Source: Saccharomonospora cyanea NA-134 (GTDB lineage Bacteria > Actinomycetota > Actinomycetes > Mycobacteriales > Pseudonocardiaceae). From it: 64,000 nt of DNA. The notes under the pieces were generated by a model. That model worked only from the letters and a program-made list of their open reading frames with translations. It did not search any database and had not been told where the DNA came from. The position numbers and the translations under genes were made by a program. Location of the stretch: the NCBI RefSeq assembly GCF_000244975.1, contig NZ_CM001440.1:3146325-3210324 (forward strand). Direction: 5' to 3'. Shown piece after piece: positions 53,713 through 62,913 of this stretch (within the stretch, counting starts at the first letter, position 1; every line of letters starts with the position of its first letter).

Positions 53713-54774
53713 TCATCCTTTCCGCTTTCGTACCCGGTTCCAGACGCGGCGACCGAGGCCGGCCACTCCCGACGGAGCGACGAGCATCGCGGCCACCAGC
53801 ACGATCCCGTAGACGAGGGGGGCGAGCTGCGCCGCCCGCACGGCGGTCAGGCCGAGCTCGGTCCCCAGATCGGTCACCGCGGGCGGGAGGAACACCAGCA
53901 GGGCGCTGCCCAGCACCGCACCGGTGAGACTGCCGAGCCCGCCGACCACCACCGCCGTCAGCAGTGAGAGCGACAGCACGAGCGTGAACCCGCTGGGAGC
54001 GGCCAGCCGTACCACCATCGCCAGCACGGAGCCCGCGAGTCCCGCGCAGGCTGCGCTGACCACGAAAGCCAGGACTCGGGCCCTGCCGAGATGGATGCCG
54101 GCCAGCGCGGCGGCCACCTCGTCGTCCCGCACGGCGCGCCACGTCCGCCCGTACCGGCTCGCCGCGAGGTTGGCCAGCAGCAGGAGGACGAGCAGCAGGG
54201 TTCCCCACGCCACGTAGGCGAGGAACTTCTGGTGTCCCAGTTCGGCTCCGGTGACGAAGAACAACGCGTCGTCGAACCACCGCGCGGGCTCCGGCGTGTT
54301 CACGGCGAGTCCCTGCTCGCCACCGAGGACACCGTCGAAGTGCACCGCCAGCCCCGGTAGCCCGACCGCGAGTGCGAGGGTGGCCCCGGCGAGGTACGGA
54401 CCCTTCAGCCGAGCGGCGGCCGCGCCGACGACCACTCCGACGAGCGCGGTGAACACCGTGGCGGCGAGCATGGCGATCCCGAACGGCAGAGCACCGTCGC
54501 GCAGCAGCAACGCGGTGGTGTACGCGCCCACCGCCATGAGGGCACCGTGCCCCAGTGAGATCTGGCCGTTCAGCCCGGTGAGCACGGTCAGGCCCGCTGC
54601 CGCGATCGCGTAGTAGGCCACGGCCGCGAGCTGCGCGTGCCGGAACGCGGAGACGTTCTCGCACACCAGCACCACGGCCACCAGTGCGAGGGCCGTGACG
54701 AGGAGGTGGCGCGCCGGGGACGACACCGGGACGAACCGGCGCAGGGTACCCGCCGTCGCGGTCGGCTGACTCAT
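53713..54774 (-). CDS. livM: ABC transporter permease, LivM-like
   Basis: A 353-residue membrane protein with about ten helices. AYYAIAAAGLTVLTGLNGQI with SLGHGALMAVGAYTTALLL is the LivM core, and VVGGLGSLTGAVLGSALLV the conserved late motif. Start ATG 54774 directly abuts the livH stop. Forms the channel with LivH. Confidence 0.93.
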   Translation of the reverse strand: MSQPTATAGTLRRFVPVSSPARHLLVTALALVAVVLVCENVSAFRHAQLAAVAYYAIAAAGLTVLTGLNGQISLGHGALMAVGAYTTALLLRDGALPFGIAMLAATVFTALVGVVVGAAAARLKGPYLAGATLALAVGLPGLAVHFDGVLGGEQGLAVNTPEPARWFDDALFFVTGAELGHQKFLAYVAWGTLLLVLLLLANLAASRYGRTWRAVRDDEVAAALAGIHLGRARVLAFVVSAACAGLAGSVLAMVVRLAAPSGFTLVLSLSLLTAVVVGGLGSLTGAVLGSALLVFLPPAVTDLGTELGLTAVRAAQLAPLVYGIVLVAAMLVAPSGVAGLGRRVWNRVRKRKG

Positions 54775-55653
54775 TCAGACCTTCCTCTCGCTCGTACGGC
54801 CGAACAGTCCTCGAGGCCGGGCGAGCAGCACCACGACGAGGATCGCGAGTGCCGCGAGCGCCACGAGTTCACTGCCGAGGTAGCCGGACACGTAGGACAG
54901 TGCGAGTCCGGTGAGCAGCCCACCGACCACCGCGCCGGGAGGACTGTCGAGCCCACCCAGCACCGCGGCCACGAACCCGAACACGATCACCGGCTCCATG
55001 TACGCGGGGTGGATCAGGCTCCCACCGGCGATGAGCAGACCGGCCAGCGAACCCACCACGGCCGCCAGCGCCCAGCCCAGCGTGAGCATGCGCCCCACGC
55101 GGATCCCGAGCAGCCGCGACACCTCCTCGTGCAACGCGGAGGCGCGCATCCGCAACCCCAGGTCGGTGAGCCGGAACAGCGCCACGAGCGCGAGCATCAC
55201 CACGAGCACCGCGAGCACGACGAACGCGTTGAACGGCGTGAACGCCACCGTGGTTCCCCCGACGGAGAACCCGGTGAGTGAGAACGGCGCGGGGAAGGAC
55301 TCGTAGGCTGAACCGAACAGCACCGCGGCCAGCGCCTGGAGCGCGACGAACAACCCGAGTGTGACGATGACGGCGTTCAGCTCGGGGCCGCCCTCGACGG
55401 GCCGGACGACCACGCGCTCCAGCACGGCTCCGAGCACGAATCCGGCGGCGAGCGCGACCGCGAACCCCACCCAGTACGGCTGGCCACTCTCGATGACGGC
55501 CAGCGCGAGGTAGGTGGTGAGCATGGCCATCGCACCCTGCGCGAAGTTGACGACGCGTGTGGAACGCCAGATCAGCACCAGTGCCAGCGCGAAGGCGGCG
55601 TAGATCGCGCCCTGGCTGATGCCGTTGAGGGTGAGGTCGACGAATCGCTGCAT
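54775..55653 (-). CDS. livH: ABC transporter permease, LivH-like
   Basis: A 292-residue membrane protein. GISQGAIYAAFALALVLIWR with NFAQGAMAMLTTYLALAV is typical for LivH, as is AAVLGGLDSPPGAVVGGLLTG. Nine or so helices. Starts 35 bp after the ATPase gene stop at 55689 and is contiguous with livM. Confidence 0.93.
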   Translation of the reverse strand: MQRFVDLTLNGISQGAIYAAFALALVLIWRSTRVVNFAQGAMAMLTTYLALAVIESGQPYWVGFAVALAAGFVLGAVLERVVVRPVEGGPELNAVIVTLGLFVALQALAAVLFGSAYESFPAPFSLTGFSVGGTTVAFTPFNAFVVLAVLVVMLALVALFRLTDLGLRMRASALHEEVSRLLGIRVGRMLTLGWALAAVVGSLAGLLIAGGSLIHPAYMEPVIVFGFVAAVLGGLDSPPGAVVGGLLTGLALSYVSGYLGSELVALAALAILVVVLLARPRGLFGRTSERKV

Positions 55654-55688
55654 GCGGTTCTCCCGCGGTCGGCAATGGTGTGGGGAGG

Positions 55689-56456
55689 TCAGAAGCCGAG
55701 GTAGGCGTGGCGGAGTTCGTCGTCCTCGGCGAGCGTGGCGGCGTCCGACCGGGCCACCACCCTGCCGAGGTTCAGCACCACACCGGTGTCGGCGATGGAC
55801 AGCGCGCTGCGCGCGTTCTGCTCGACGAGCAACACCGCGATCCCCTCGGTGTCGACCAGCTCGCGCAGCACCGCGAAGATGCGGGAGACGACCCGAGGGG
55901 CGAGGCCGAGCGACGGCTCGTCCAGCAACAACACCTCGGGCGCCGACAGCAGCGCCCGGCCGATCACGAGCATCTGCCGCTCGCCGCCGGACAGCGAGTG
56001 CGCGGCCTGCTTCTCACGCCGCCGCAGCGACGGGAACAGCGAGTACACGTCGGCGATCGCGGGCGGGGTCCGTACCGACGAGCGGGCGGCACCGAGCAGC
56101 GCCCCGAGTCGCAGGTTCTCCTCCACCGTCAGCTCCGTGATCACCCCTCGGCCTTCGGGAACGTGGGCGAGGCCGGCCCTGGTGACGTCCTCGGCACTCG
56201 CCCCGGTGAGGTCCACCTCGCCGAGCTCGACCCGTCCCGCCTGTGGCCGCAGAAGTCCCGACACCGTGCGCAGCAACGTCGTCTTGCCCGCGCCGTTCGC
56301 CCCCAGGACGGCGGTGACCCGCCCCGCAGGTGCGGCGAGGTCGACGTCGTCGAGCGCGGTGACCGGACCGTAGTGCGCGGTCAGCCCCCGCACGCGCAAC
56401 CCGCTCCGCTGCGCACCGTCCTCACAGGAGGCCCGGTCGTCCGGCATGCCGCTCAT
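55689..56456 (-). CDS. livF: ABC transporter ATP-binding protein, LivF-like
   Basis: A 255-residue ATPase. Walker A GANGAGKTT, Q-loop region VPEGRGVITELTVEENLRLG, signature LSGGERQMLVIGRALL, Walker B VLLLDEPSLGLAP, and the H-loop VEQNARSALSIAD (Gln-Asn typical of LivF). ATGA overlap with the LivG stop. Confidence 0.93.
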   Translation of the reverse strand: MSGMPDDRASCEDGAQRSGLRVRGLTAHYGPVTALDDVDLAAPAGRVTAVLGANGAGKTTLLRTVSGLLRPQAGRVELGEVDLTGASAEDVTRAGLAHVPEGRGVITELTVEENLRLGALLGAARSSVRTPPAIADVYSLFPSLRRREKQAAHSLSGGERQMLVIGRALLSAPEVLLLDEPSLGLAPRVVSRIFAVLRELVDTEGIAVLLVEQNARSALSIADTGVVLNLGRVVARSDAATLAEDDELRHAYLGF

Positions 56457-57262
56457 GCGCGAGCCTCCTCCCCCAGGTACGCCGACACCACGGCGGGGTC
56501 CTCGGCGATCGCGTCGGGCGGTCCCGACGCGATCACCCTGCCGAAGTCGAGGACGGTGATCCGGTCGCACACCGACATCACGAGGTCCATGTGGTGGTCG
56601 ACGAGCACGACCGCCATCCGGTCGGACAACGCGCGTACGAGCTCTCCGAGCTCGCCCATGTCGTCGTGCCCCAACCCGCTCGCCGGTTCGTCGAGAAGCA
56701 GCAGTTCGGGCTCCGACACCAGGGCGCGGGCCAGTGCCACGCGTTTGCGCACGGGGTACGGCAGGCTGTCGGGCAACGCGGTGGCGTGGGCGTGGATACC
56801 GAGATCCCGCAGCACCGCTTCCGACTTCGCTCGCAGGGCCCGCTCGTCGGACACCGAACGCCGCAGTCCCAGCAGCGCCGAGACGAAACCCGACCGGCGG
56901 AACCGGTCGGCACCGACCATGACGTTCTCGAGCACCGTGAGCCCTCGGAACAGGCCGAGCCCCTGGAGCGTGCGGGCGATGCCGAGAGAGGCCAGTCGGT
57001 GCGGGCGGGGGTGGGGCACCGGCTCACCCCGGACGTGGATCTCCCCCGCCTCGGGTCGTACGAACCCGCAACAGACGTTGAACAGGGTGGTCTTGCCCGC
57101 GCCGTTGGGTCCGATCACGCCGTGCACCTCCCGGTGCCACGCCGTGAGCGACACGTCCGACAACGCGGTGAGGCCACCGAACCGCACCGTGACTCCCTGG
57201 AGCTCGAACAGGGGTTGCTCCGGCGGTGTCCCGCCGGTGTCGACCGTGTCCTCGCGTCGCAC
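56453..57262 (-). CDS. livG: ABC transporter ATP-binding protein, LivG-like
   Basis: A 269-residue ATPase. Walker A GPNGAGKTT, IARTLQGLGLFRGLTVLENV (Q-loop), Walker B LLLLDEPASGLG, and VDHHMDLVMSVCDRI H-loop. The ABC signature is PVRKRVALARALVSEP, in which the conserved LSGGQ is replaced by a LPYPV-type segment, a notable deviation that is common in some LivG relatives. GTG 57262 has GGGAGG seven bases upstream. First gene of the operon, divergent from a PucR-type regulator. Confidence 0.88.
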   Translation of the reverse strand: MRREDTVDTGGTPPEQPLFELQGVTVRFGGLTALSDVSLTAWHREVHGVIGPNGAGKTTLFNVCCGFVRPEAGEIHVRGEPVPHPRPHRLASLGIARTLQGLGLFRGLTVLENVMVGADRFRRSGFVSALLGLRRSVSDERALRAKSEAVLRDLGIHAHATALPDSLPYPVRKRVALARALVSEPELLLLDEPASGLGHDDMGELGELVRALSDRMAVVLVDHHMDLVMSVCDRITVLDFGRVIASGPPDAIAEDPAVVSAYLGEEARA

Positions 57263-57569
57263 GTCCACACCTCCCGCCGCTTGAGCCCCGTCGCCGCCCC
57301 GTTCGCCTGACGGTCGGGGCAGCAACAGCCTCGTGCCGAACGCCCAACGACGGCCATAGGCGCACCGCCCAGCGTTTGCCCGGAGAACTGGGCGGATCGC
57401 CCGATTCCGGCAACGGCCGGACCACGGGGTCACGGACGCGGACCGGAACCCGTATGGCGCGAGTTCAGCCGGGGCACAGGGCCGAGCGCGCAAGAGTTGT
57501 CGACTCCGTTTGGGCGCGGCGCACGAGAGTGCTGGACGCGGTGCCACCGGCCGTGCCATGGTCACTCGA
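57263..57569. other. Divergent promoter region between livG operon and PucR-type gene
   Basis: About 300 bp without a gene. GCCCCG and CGGGGC (about 57295-57320) can form a weak stem. No clear -10/-35 pair or operator stands out. The upstream codons of the PucR frame (from 57510) look unlike a real N-terminus. Confidence 0.5.
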
Positions 57570-58832
57570 ATGACGACGGCAGCGGGCCACCCGGTGGACG
57601 ACGAGGTCCCCTCGTCGGCGAGGACCGCCCTGCGCGTCCTCACCACCGCGATGCTGGAAGACCTCGACGCCCTCGCCGACCGGCTCACCCTGATGGTGCT
57701 GCGTGCCGAGCCCTCCTACGCGGAACTCGGCGTGTCGGCCCCCGACGCGCTGCGGGAGAACCTCAGGGCGAACCTCGAACGCGGCGTCCAGGCACTCGGC
57801 GGGTTCGTCCCGGACGGCGTCGATCCCAACGACACCTCCCGCGAGACCGGCCGCAAGCGCGCCAGGGAGGGCGTGCCGCTGGAAGCCGTCCTGCACGCGT
57901 ACCGGCTGGGCGGCCAGGTGATCTGGGAAGGACTTCTGTCGACCTCGCGGGAGGTGTTCCGGGGTCGCTACGACCGGGAGCTGCTGGACGCCTCGGGATG
58001 GGGTTGGCGGGTGATCGACGCCGGCTCGGCGGCGCTCGTCGACGCCTACCGTCTGGAGGAGTCGCGCCTGCGCAGCCAGGAGCTGAGCAAACGTCACGCT
58101 TTCCTCAATGCCCTGCTGGACGGCCGGGGAAAGGACGCGGCCGTCGCGCAGGAGGCCTCCACGGTGCTCGGGTTGCCGACGTGCGGACCGATGCTGTGCG
58201 TGGTGGCCCCTGTCGACGCTCCGACCGACGAGCCGCTCCGGTCTCCGAGGGACACACTCGCCGCACACGGTCTCGTGTCGTCGTGGCACGTGCGCCCGAC
58301 CGACGTCGTGGGGCTGATCGCGCTCGCCGACCGCACACCGGCCGACACCGTGGAGGCACTGCGTCCCGTGGTGGCGGGCCGCGTGGGCGCGTCACCGGTG
58401 ATCACCACACTCGGGCAGGTCGGCGACGCCTACACCCTGGCCCGCACGGCGGCGAGAACGCTGAGCGCTCCGGGAGTGGCGCTCCTCGACGACAACCTGC
58501 CCGAGGCGTTGCTCGTCGGCAGTCCCGAGTTGACGAGCAGGCTGGCCCAGGTGGCCTTCGGCGACCTGCTCCGCCTGTCCGAACAGGAGCGGGAGACGTT
58601 GCTGACGACGCTGAACGCGGTGATCGACAGCGGTGGCTCCCCCACCCGTGCGGCACAGCGGCTCTACTGCCACCGCAACACCGTGATCTACCGGCTGCAG
58701 CGTGTCGAGTCGGTCACCGGCCGGTCCATGTCGAACGCCCGCGACCGGCTGTTGTTCACGCTCGGGCTGCTGGCCGTGCGCCGTCTCGACTCGTGCGACG
58801 ACACGCAGGCGAGCCCGGCAGCCGGTCGCTGA
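57570..58832 (+). CDS. PucR/CdaR-type transcriptional regulator
   Basis: A 420-residue regulator. The N-terminal 100-200 residues (VLTTAMLEDLDALADRLTLM, RETGRKRAREGVPLEAVLHA) form the actinobacterial helical sensor domain. A GGDEF-like middle part is present. The C-terminal helix-turn-helix reads AAQRLYCHRNTVIYRLQRVE, diagnostic for PucR/CdaR. ATG 57570 is chosen; 57558 is an alternative, and neither has a strong ribosome site. Divergent from the Liv-type transporter operon, which it likely controls in response to the imported compound. Confidence 0.88.
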   Translation: MTTAAGHPVDDEVPSSARTALRVLTTAMLEDLDALADRLTLMVLRAEPSYAELGVSAPDALRENLRANLERGVQALGGFVPDGVDPNDTSRETGRKRAREGVPLEAVLHAYRLGGQVIWEGLLSTSREVFRGRYDRELLDASGWGWRVIDAGSAALVDAYRLEESRLRSQELSKRHAFLNALLDGRGKDAAVAQEASTVLGLPTCGPMLCVVAPVDAPTDEPLRSPRDTLAAHGLVSSWHVRPTDVVGLIALADRTPADTVEALRPVVAGRVGASPVITTLGQVGDAYTLARTAARTLSAPGVALLDDNLPEALLVGSPELTSRLAQVAFGDLLRLSEQERETLLTTLNAVIDSGGSPTRAAQRLYCHRNTVIYRLQRVESVTGRSMSNARDRLLFTLGLLAVRRLDSCDDTQASPAAGR

Positions 58833-58945
58833 GCACGCGGCAACGACACCACGGGCACGGCGGCACGCGCGTTCCCCAGCCTCGTCCGGGCAGGTGAGTC
58901 CGTACGTCACGGCCCGCGACGGAGCGCGGCGCGTGGCAGGCTGGG

Positions 58946-60544
58946 GTGGTGCGGACCCCGACTGCGCCTCGGCTTCTCGTCGTCTCCGCCGGGACGGCGA
59001 GCCCGCTGCTGCCCCTGACAGCCGAAGCGGCGCAGCGGGTCTGGCCGGACGCCGACGTGATCGCCGAGGTCGTCTCACCGAGTCCGGTCGTCGGCGCGCG
59101 GGCGGGGCGGGCACTCGGCCGGCTGCTCGACGAGGTGCGTCCGGACCTCGTGCTCTCCACCCACCCCGTGGTGACCGCGGGACTCGCCTGGCTGCGACGG
59201 CGACGCGGGTTCGGCCTTCCCACGGCCTCGTGGGACCCCGTCACCGGAGCGACCGGCCTCGACCGGGCGATGCGCCTCCTCGCCACCACCCCGCCCCGGC
59301 CGGGACCCCGCAGGCTACTGGCGTCCGACGCCCTCTTCGCGCACGTCGACACCCCGGCCGTGCCCCAGCACGTGGGCACGGCACTCGTGTTCGACCCTGG
59401 CCCGACGCCCACGCTCGAACGGGCGGCGGCCATGCTGGCCTCGGTGCCCGGCGCGCTCGGCCGGATCACCCCCGCCACCGCGGCACGACCCGCCCGCTGG
59501 GTGCCCGTACCCGGCCGGGAGGCTTCGGCGAACGTCGACGCGGTGACAGCGGCCGACCTGTCGTCCGCGGTGGACGCGTTCTTCTCCGCCCCGCTACGCG
59601 CCGACCACATCGTGGGCGCCGCCCGGATCGTCACGGGACTGGCCGACGGGCGAAGCGCCTTGCTGGTGAAGCTGCACCACGCGCTCGGTGACGGCATGAC
59701 CGTGTTGCAGGCGCTGCTGTCCGACACCGACGACGCCGGACGGCTGTCGTGGGCGAGCCGTCCCGTACTGCCGATGGGCGGCAGCGGGGTACCAGGACTG
59801 CGAGCCGGGCTCCGTCCCGTCCTCTCGGGGCTGCGGCGACTGGCCGCGGCAGGCCGTGCCCCCGACGTCCCGACGGACGGACCCGTTCCCGACCCCCGCA
59901 GGCGTCACGCCCTCGGCCTCCTGCCGGGCCGGGCGGTGCGGGCGGGGGCTCGCGCCGCGGGCGTCAGCGCGGCCGACTACGTGCTCGCGGCGTTCGCGCA
60001 GGCGTGGCACGACGTCGGCGGCGCGCCCGGGAGAGGGTTCCGGCTCATGGTGCCGTGGTCGGTACGCGGCACCGACAGTCTCCGGGCGGCGGGCAACCAC
60101 ACCGGAGCCGTGTCGGTCGACCTGCCCGTGGGGCCGATGGACTTCGCCGACCGGGTCCGGCGCGTCGCCGAAGCCCTGCGTTCGCGCACCGAAGCCGGGG
60201 TGCCCGAGGCCGCGAACCTCGTGGTGCAGGCGCTCGGCGCGCTCCCGCCGCCCCTGCACCGGTCGGCGGCCCGGCGCGTGTACCGCAGCGACTGGTTCAA
60301 TGCCGTCGGCACAGTGATGCCCGGGCCACGGCGGGAGGTGCGCTGGCACGACGCCGTGATGTCACGGGCCTATCCCGTGCTGGCGCTCGCCCCCGGCACC
60401 GGGCTCGCGTGGGGTGCGCTCACCTGGGGGCCGTGGATCACGGTGTGCGTCACGGCCCGCGCCGACGCCGCCGGGACGGCCGACGCGCTGGCCGATCGGA
60501 TGGCGGAACTCGTCACCGGCTCCGTCGTGCGGGAGACGTCGTGA
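58946..60544 (+). CDS. WS/DGAT acyltransferase with a glycosyltransferase-like N-terminal extension
   Basis: A 532-residue protein. From about residue 126 it is a wax ester synthase/diacylglycerol acyltransferase: SDALFAHVDTPAVPQHVGTA, then the catalytic KLHHALGDG (His244, His245, Asp249, Gly250), and VSVDLPVGPMD and NAVGTVMPGP later. Residues 1-120 are not part of that family: LLVVSAGTASPLLPLTAEAA and RPDLVLSTHPVVTAGLAWLR resemble the N-terminal domain of MGDG-synthase-type glycosyltransferases, though the glycine loop is lost. GTG 58946 or 58949 as start. It overlaps an SDR gene by 4 bp. Triacylglycerol or wax-ester making is inferred. Confidence 0.82.
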   Translation: MVRTPTAPRLLVVSAGTASPLLPLTAEAAQRVWPDADVIAEVVSPSPVVGARAGRALGRLLDEVRPDLVLSTHPVVTAGLAWLRRRRGFGLPTASWDPVTGATGLDRAMRLLATTPPRPGPRRLLASDALFAHVDTPAVPQHVGTALVFDPGPTPTLERAAAMLASVPGALGRITPATAARPARWVPVPGREASANVDAVTAADLSSAVDAFFSAPLRADHIVGAARIVTGLADGRSALLVKLHHALGDGMTVLQALLSDTDDAGRLSWASRPVLPMGGSGVPGLRAGLRPVLSGLRRLAAAGRAPDVPTDGPVPDPRRRHALGLLPGRAVRAGARAAGVSAADYVLAAFAQAWHDVGGAPGRGFRLMVPWSVRGTDSLRAAGNHTGAVSVDLPVGPMDFADRVRRVAEALRSRTEAGVPEAANLVVQALGALPPPLHRSAARRVYRSDWFNAVGTVMPGPRREVRWHDAVMSRAYPVLALAPGTGLAWGALTWGPWITVCVTARADAAGTADALADRMAELVTGSVVRETS

Positions 60545-61281
60545 TCGGGCCCGGCACGCGGGTGCTCGTCACCGGTGGTTCCTCCGGCATCGGTGCCGCC
60601 ACGGTGGAGGCTTTCACCGCCCGCGGTTGCCGGGTCGTCGCGGTCGGCCGCGACGCGCGAGCGCTCGACGACGTCGCCCGGTGTACCGGCGCGACCCCGC
60701 ACGTGGCCGATCTGGCCGATCCGCAGACGGTCACCCTCCTCGTGGAGGAGGTCGGCGAGGTCGACGTGCTCGTCGCGGCGGCGGGCCTCGGCTGGGCGGG
60801 CCACGTCACCGACATGGCGGCCGACGAACTCGACGCGCTCGTGCGCGTCAACGTGCTGGCTCCGATGCGGCTCACCCGCGCGGTGCTGCCCGGCATGGTG
60901 CGGCGGAGGCGCGGTCATCTGGTGTTCGTGTCGTCCATCGCCGGGCACATGGCGGTGGAGCACGAGGCCGTCTACTCGGCCACGAAAGCAGCCGTGAACG
61001 TGCTCGCCGCGAGCGTGCGACACGAGGTCGCCGACCACGGGGTCGGGGTGTCGGTGGTGGTGCCCGGTGTGGTGGACACACCGTTCTTCGCGCGCCGGGG
61101 CGTGCCCTACACCCGGCGGCTCCCGCGCCCGGTGCCCGCTTCCGCGGTGGCCGCCGGGATCGTCCGCGCGGTGGACCGCGGCCGTACGGAGGTCTTCGTA
61201 CCCCGGTGGCTGCGGCTGCCCGCGCGGCTGCGCGGTGCCGCGCCCGGCCTCACCGACGCGCTGCAACGCCGGTTCGGCTGA
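60541..61281 (+). CDS. SDR family oxidoreductase
   Basis: A 246-residue classical SDR. LVTGGSSGIGAATVEAF is the cofactor site, AAAGLGW the NAG-equivalent, VSSIAGHMAVEHEAVYSATK contains the Ser-Tyr-Lys triad, and PGVVDTPFF the C-terminal loop. GTG 60541 overlaps the acyltransferase stop (GTGA). A fatty-aldehyde or acyl-chain reductase working with the acyltransferase is plausible (inference). Convergent with hpnH, one base between the stops. Confidence 0.9.
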   Translation: MIGPGTRVLVTGGSSGIGAATVEAFTARGCRVVAVGRDARALDDVARCTGATPHVADLADPQTVTLLVEEVGEVDVLVAAAGLGWAGHVTDMAADELDALVRVNVLAPMRLTRAVLPGMVRRRRGHLVFVSSIAGHMAVEHEAVYSATKAAVNVLAASVRHEVADHGVGVSVVVPGVVDTPFFARRGVPYTRRLPRPVPASAVAAGIVRAVDRGRTEVFVPRWLRLPARLRGAAPGLTDALQRRFG

Positions 61282-61282
61282 G

Positions 61283-62293
61283 TCAGGCTCCGCTCGCGGC
61301 GCGGAGGCTTTCCCTCAGGGAACCGAGAGTGGCCAGTACGGCCGTCGGCTCGTAACCACAGTGCGCCATGCAGTTCGCGCACCGGGGATCCCTGCCCCGC
61401 CCGTAGGCCTCCCAGTCGGTGGTCTCCAGAAGTTCGGCGTAGGTGCTCGCGTAGCCGTCGCTCATCAGGTAGCACGGCTTCTGCCACCCGAACAGCGAGT
61501 ACGACGGCACTCCCCACGCGGTGCAGCCGAAGTCCACCTTGCCCTCGAGGAAGTCGAGGAACAGCGGCGAGTGGTTGAGCCGCCAGCGTTTGCGGTTGCC
61601 ACCCGCGAACGCCTTGCGGAACAGCTCCCGGGTCTCCTGCACACCGAGGAAGTGCTCCTGGTCGGGTGCCTTCTCGTAGGCGTAGGCGGGCGAGACCATC
61701 ATCTGGTCGACCTCGACCTCGTCGTTGAGGAAGTCGAGCACCTCGATCAGGGTCTGCGGGGTGTCGGTGTTGAACACCGTCGTGTTGGTGGTGACCCGGA
61801 AGCCCCGGCGCTTCAACTCGGCGATCGCCTCGATCACCTCGTCGAACACGCCTTCCTTGTCGACGGCGGCGTCGTGGCGTTCCCGCATCCCGTCGACGTG
61901 CACGGCGAACGCGAAGTACCGCGACGGTCGCAGATCGAGCTTGTCGATCTTGCGGCGGACCAGCGCGGCGTTGGTGCAGAGGAAGACGTACTTCTTGCGG
62001 CGCACGAGTTCGTTCACCATCGTGTCGATGTCGGGATGCATCAGCGGCTCGCCACCCGCGATCGACACCATCGGCGCGCCGCACTCCTCGATGGCGGCCA
62101 CCGCCTGTTCCACGGGCATCCGCTGCTTCAGCACGTTCGCCGGATGCTGGATCTTGCCGCAACCCGGGCAGCTGAGGTTGCAGGCGAACAACGGCTCCAG
62201 TTCCACGATGAGCGGGAACTTCGAGCGTCTCCTCAGTTTCTGGGCCAGCAGATAGCGCGCGATGCGCAGACTCTGGTGCCACGGCATGCTCAT
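61283..62293 (-). CDS. hpnH: Adenosyl-hopene transferase HpnH (radical SAM)
   Basis: A 336-residue radical SAM enzyme. The cluster motif Cys38-x3-Cys42-x2-Cys45 is in FACNLSCPGCGK, followed by IAGGEPLMHPDID. The C-terminal half has TTNTTVFNTDTPQT, SPAYAYEKAPDQEHFLG, and CANCMAHCGYEPTAV, a typical extra Cys-rich tail. HpnH joins 5'-deoxyadenosine to diploptene-type hopene, the first step of C35 hopanoids. The ATG at 62293 has AAGGAGGT upstream and overlaps the HpnG stop. Confidence 0.95.
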   Translation of the reverse strand: MSMPWHQSLRIARYLLAQKLRRRSKFPLIVELEPLFACNLSCPGCGKIQHPANVLKQRMPVEQAVAAIEECGAPMVSIAGGEPLMHPDIDTMVNELVRRKKYVFLCTNAALVRRKIDKLDLRPSRYFAFAVHVDGMRERHDAAVDKEGVFDEVIEAIAELKRRGFRVTTNTTVFNTDTPQTLIEVLDFLNDEVEVDQMMVSPAYAYEKAPDQEHFLGVQETRELFRKAFAGGNRKRWRLNHSPLFLDFLEGKVDFGCTAWGVPSYSLFGWQKPCYLMSDGYASTYAELLETTDWEAYGRGRDPRCANCMAHCGYEPTAVLATLGSLRESLRAASGA

Positions 62294-62913
62294 GGGTGCC
62301 GCACCTCCTTCACAACGCTGTCGTTCTTGCCTCGGGCGACGGTCGCCGCCCAGCTCCGCAGCGCCGGGCCGGATGCCTTCAGCGCCTTCAGTGCCGCGAC
62401 ACCGCCCGGCACGGTCGCCGCGCTCAGCAGGGGCCGCGCCGGCGTGTCGACCACAGCGCGCAGCACGACGACGTGTCGTCCGTCGTCCACAAGATCCAGC
62501 AGCAGGCCCGACTCCAGATCGAGCGCCACGGCGCCGAGCGTCTCCTCGGGCACGCGCCCGACGATGTGGTCGGCCTCGGTCACCTCTCCGGTGTGGACGG
62601 TCCGGTTGCCGCGGCGCAACGCCGAGGCCAGCACCGCCGCCGCCGGACACCGGCGCGAACCGCGTGGCGAGCGCACCACGTCGGGCACCACGAGGTCTCC
62701 CGGACGTGCGCGGGTGGTGAGTGCGCACGCCACGCCCACCACGGCCACGGGCACCCCGGGACTGTGTCGCAGTGCCGCGCGCACGGCCGAGCGCCGCCGC
62801 GCGCGCATCCCCGCCCGGACGACACGGCCGCCGCGCAGCCCGCACCGCACGCTCACCGCCTCCACGGTGAGCGGGCACAGGACGAGAACCTCGTCAGCCC
62901 GGCCCGGCAGCAC
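62290..62913 (-). CDS. hpnG: Hopanoid-associated phosphorylase HpnG
   Basis: A 207-residue nucleoside-phosphorylase-fold protein, shorter than most. VLCPLTVEAVSVRCGLRGG starts it, GVACALTTRARPGDLVVPD corresponds to the phosphate/base region, and AVALDLESGLLLDLV carries the Met-Glu-type nucleoside site (here Leu-Glu-Ser). HpnG removes adenine from adenosyl-hopene to give ribosyl hopane. Start GTG 62913 lies 20 bp inside the cyclase gene end; ATGA overlap with hpnH at the other end. Confidence 0.88.
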   Translation of the reverse strand: MLPGRADEVLVLCPLTVEAVSVRCGLRGGRVVRAGMRARRRSAVRAALRHSPGVPVAVVGVACALTTRARPGDLVVPDVVRSPRGSRRCPAAAVLASALRRGNRTVHTGEVTEADHIVGRVPEETLGAVALDLESGLLLDLVDDGRHVVVLRAVVDTPARPLLSAATVPGGVAALKALKASGPALRSWAATVARGKNDSVVKEVRHP

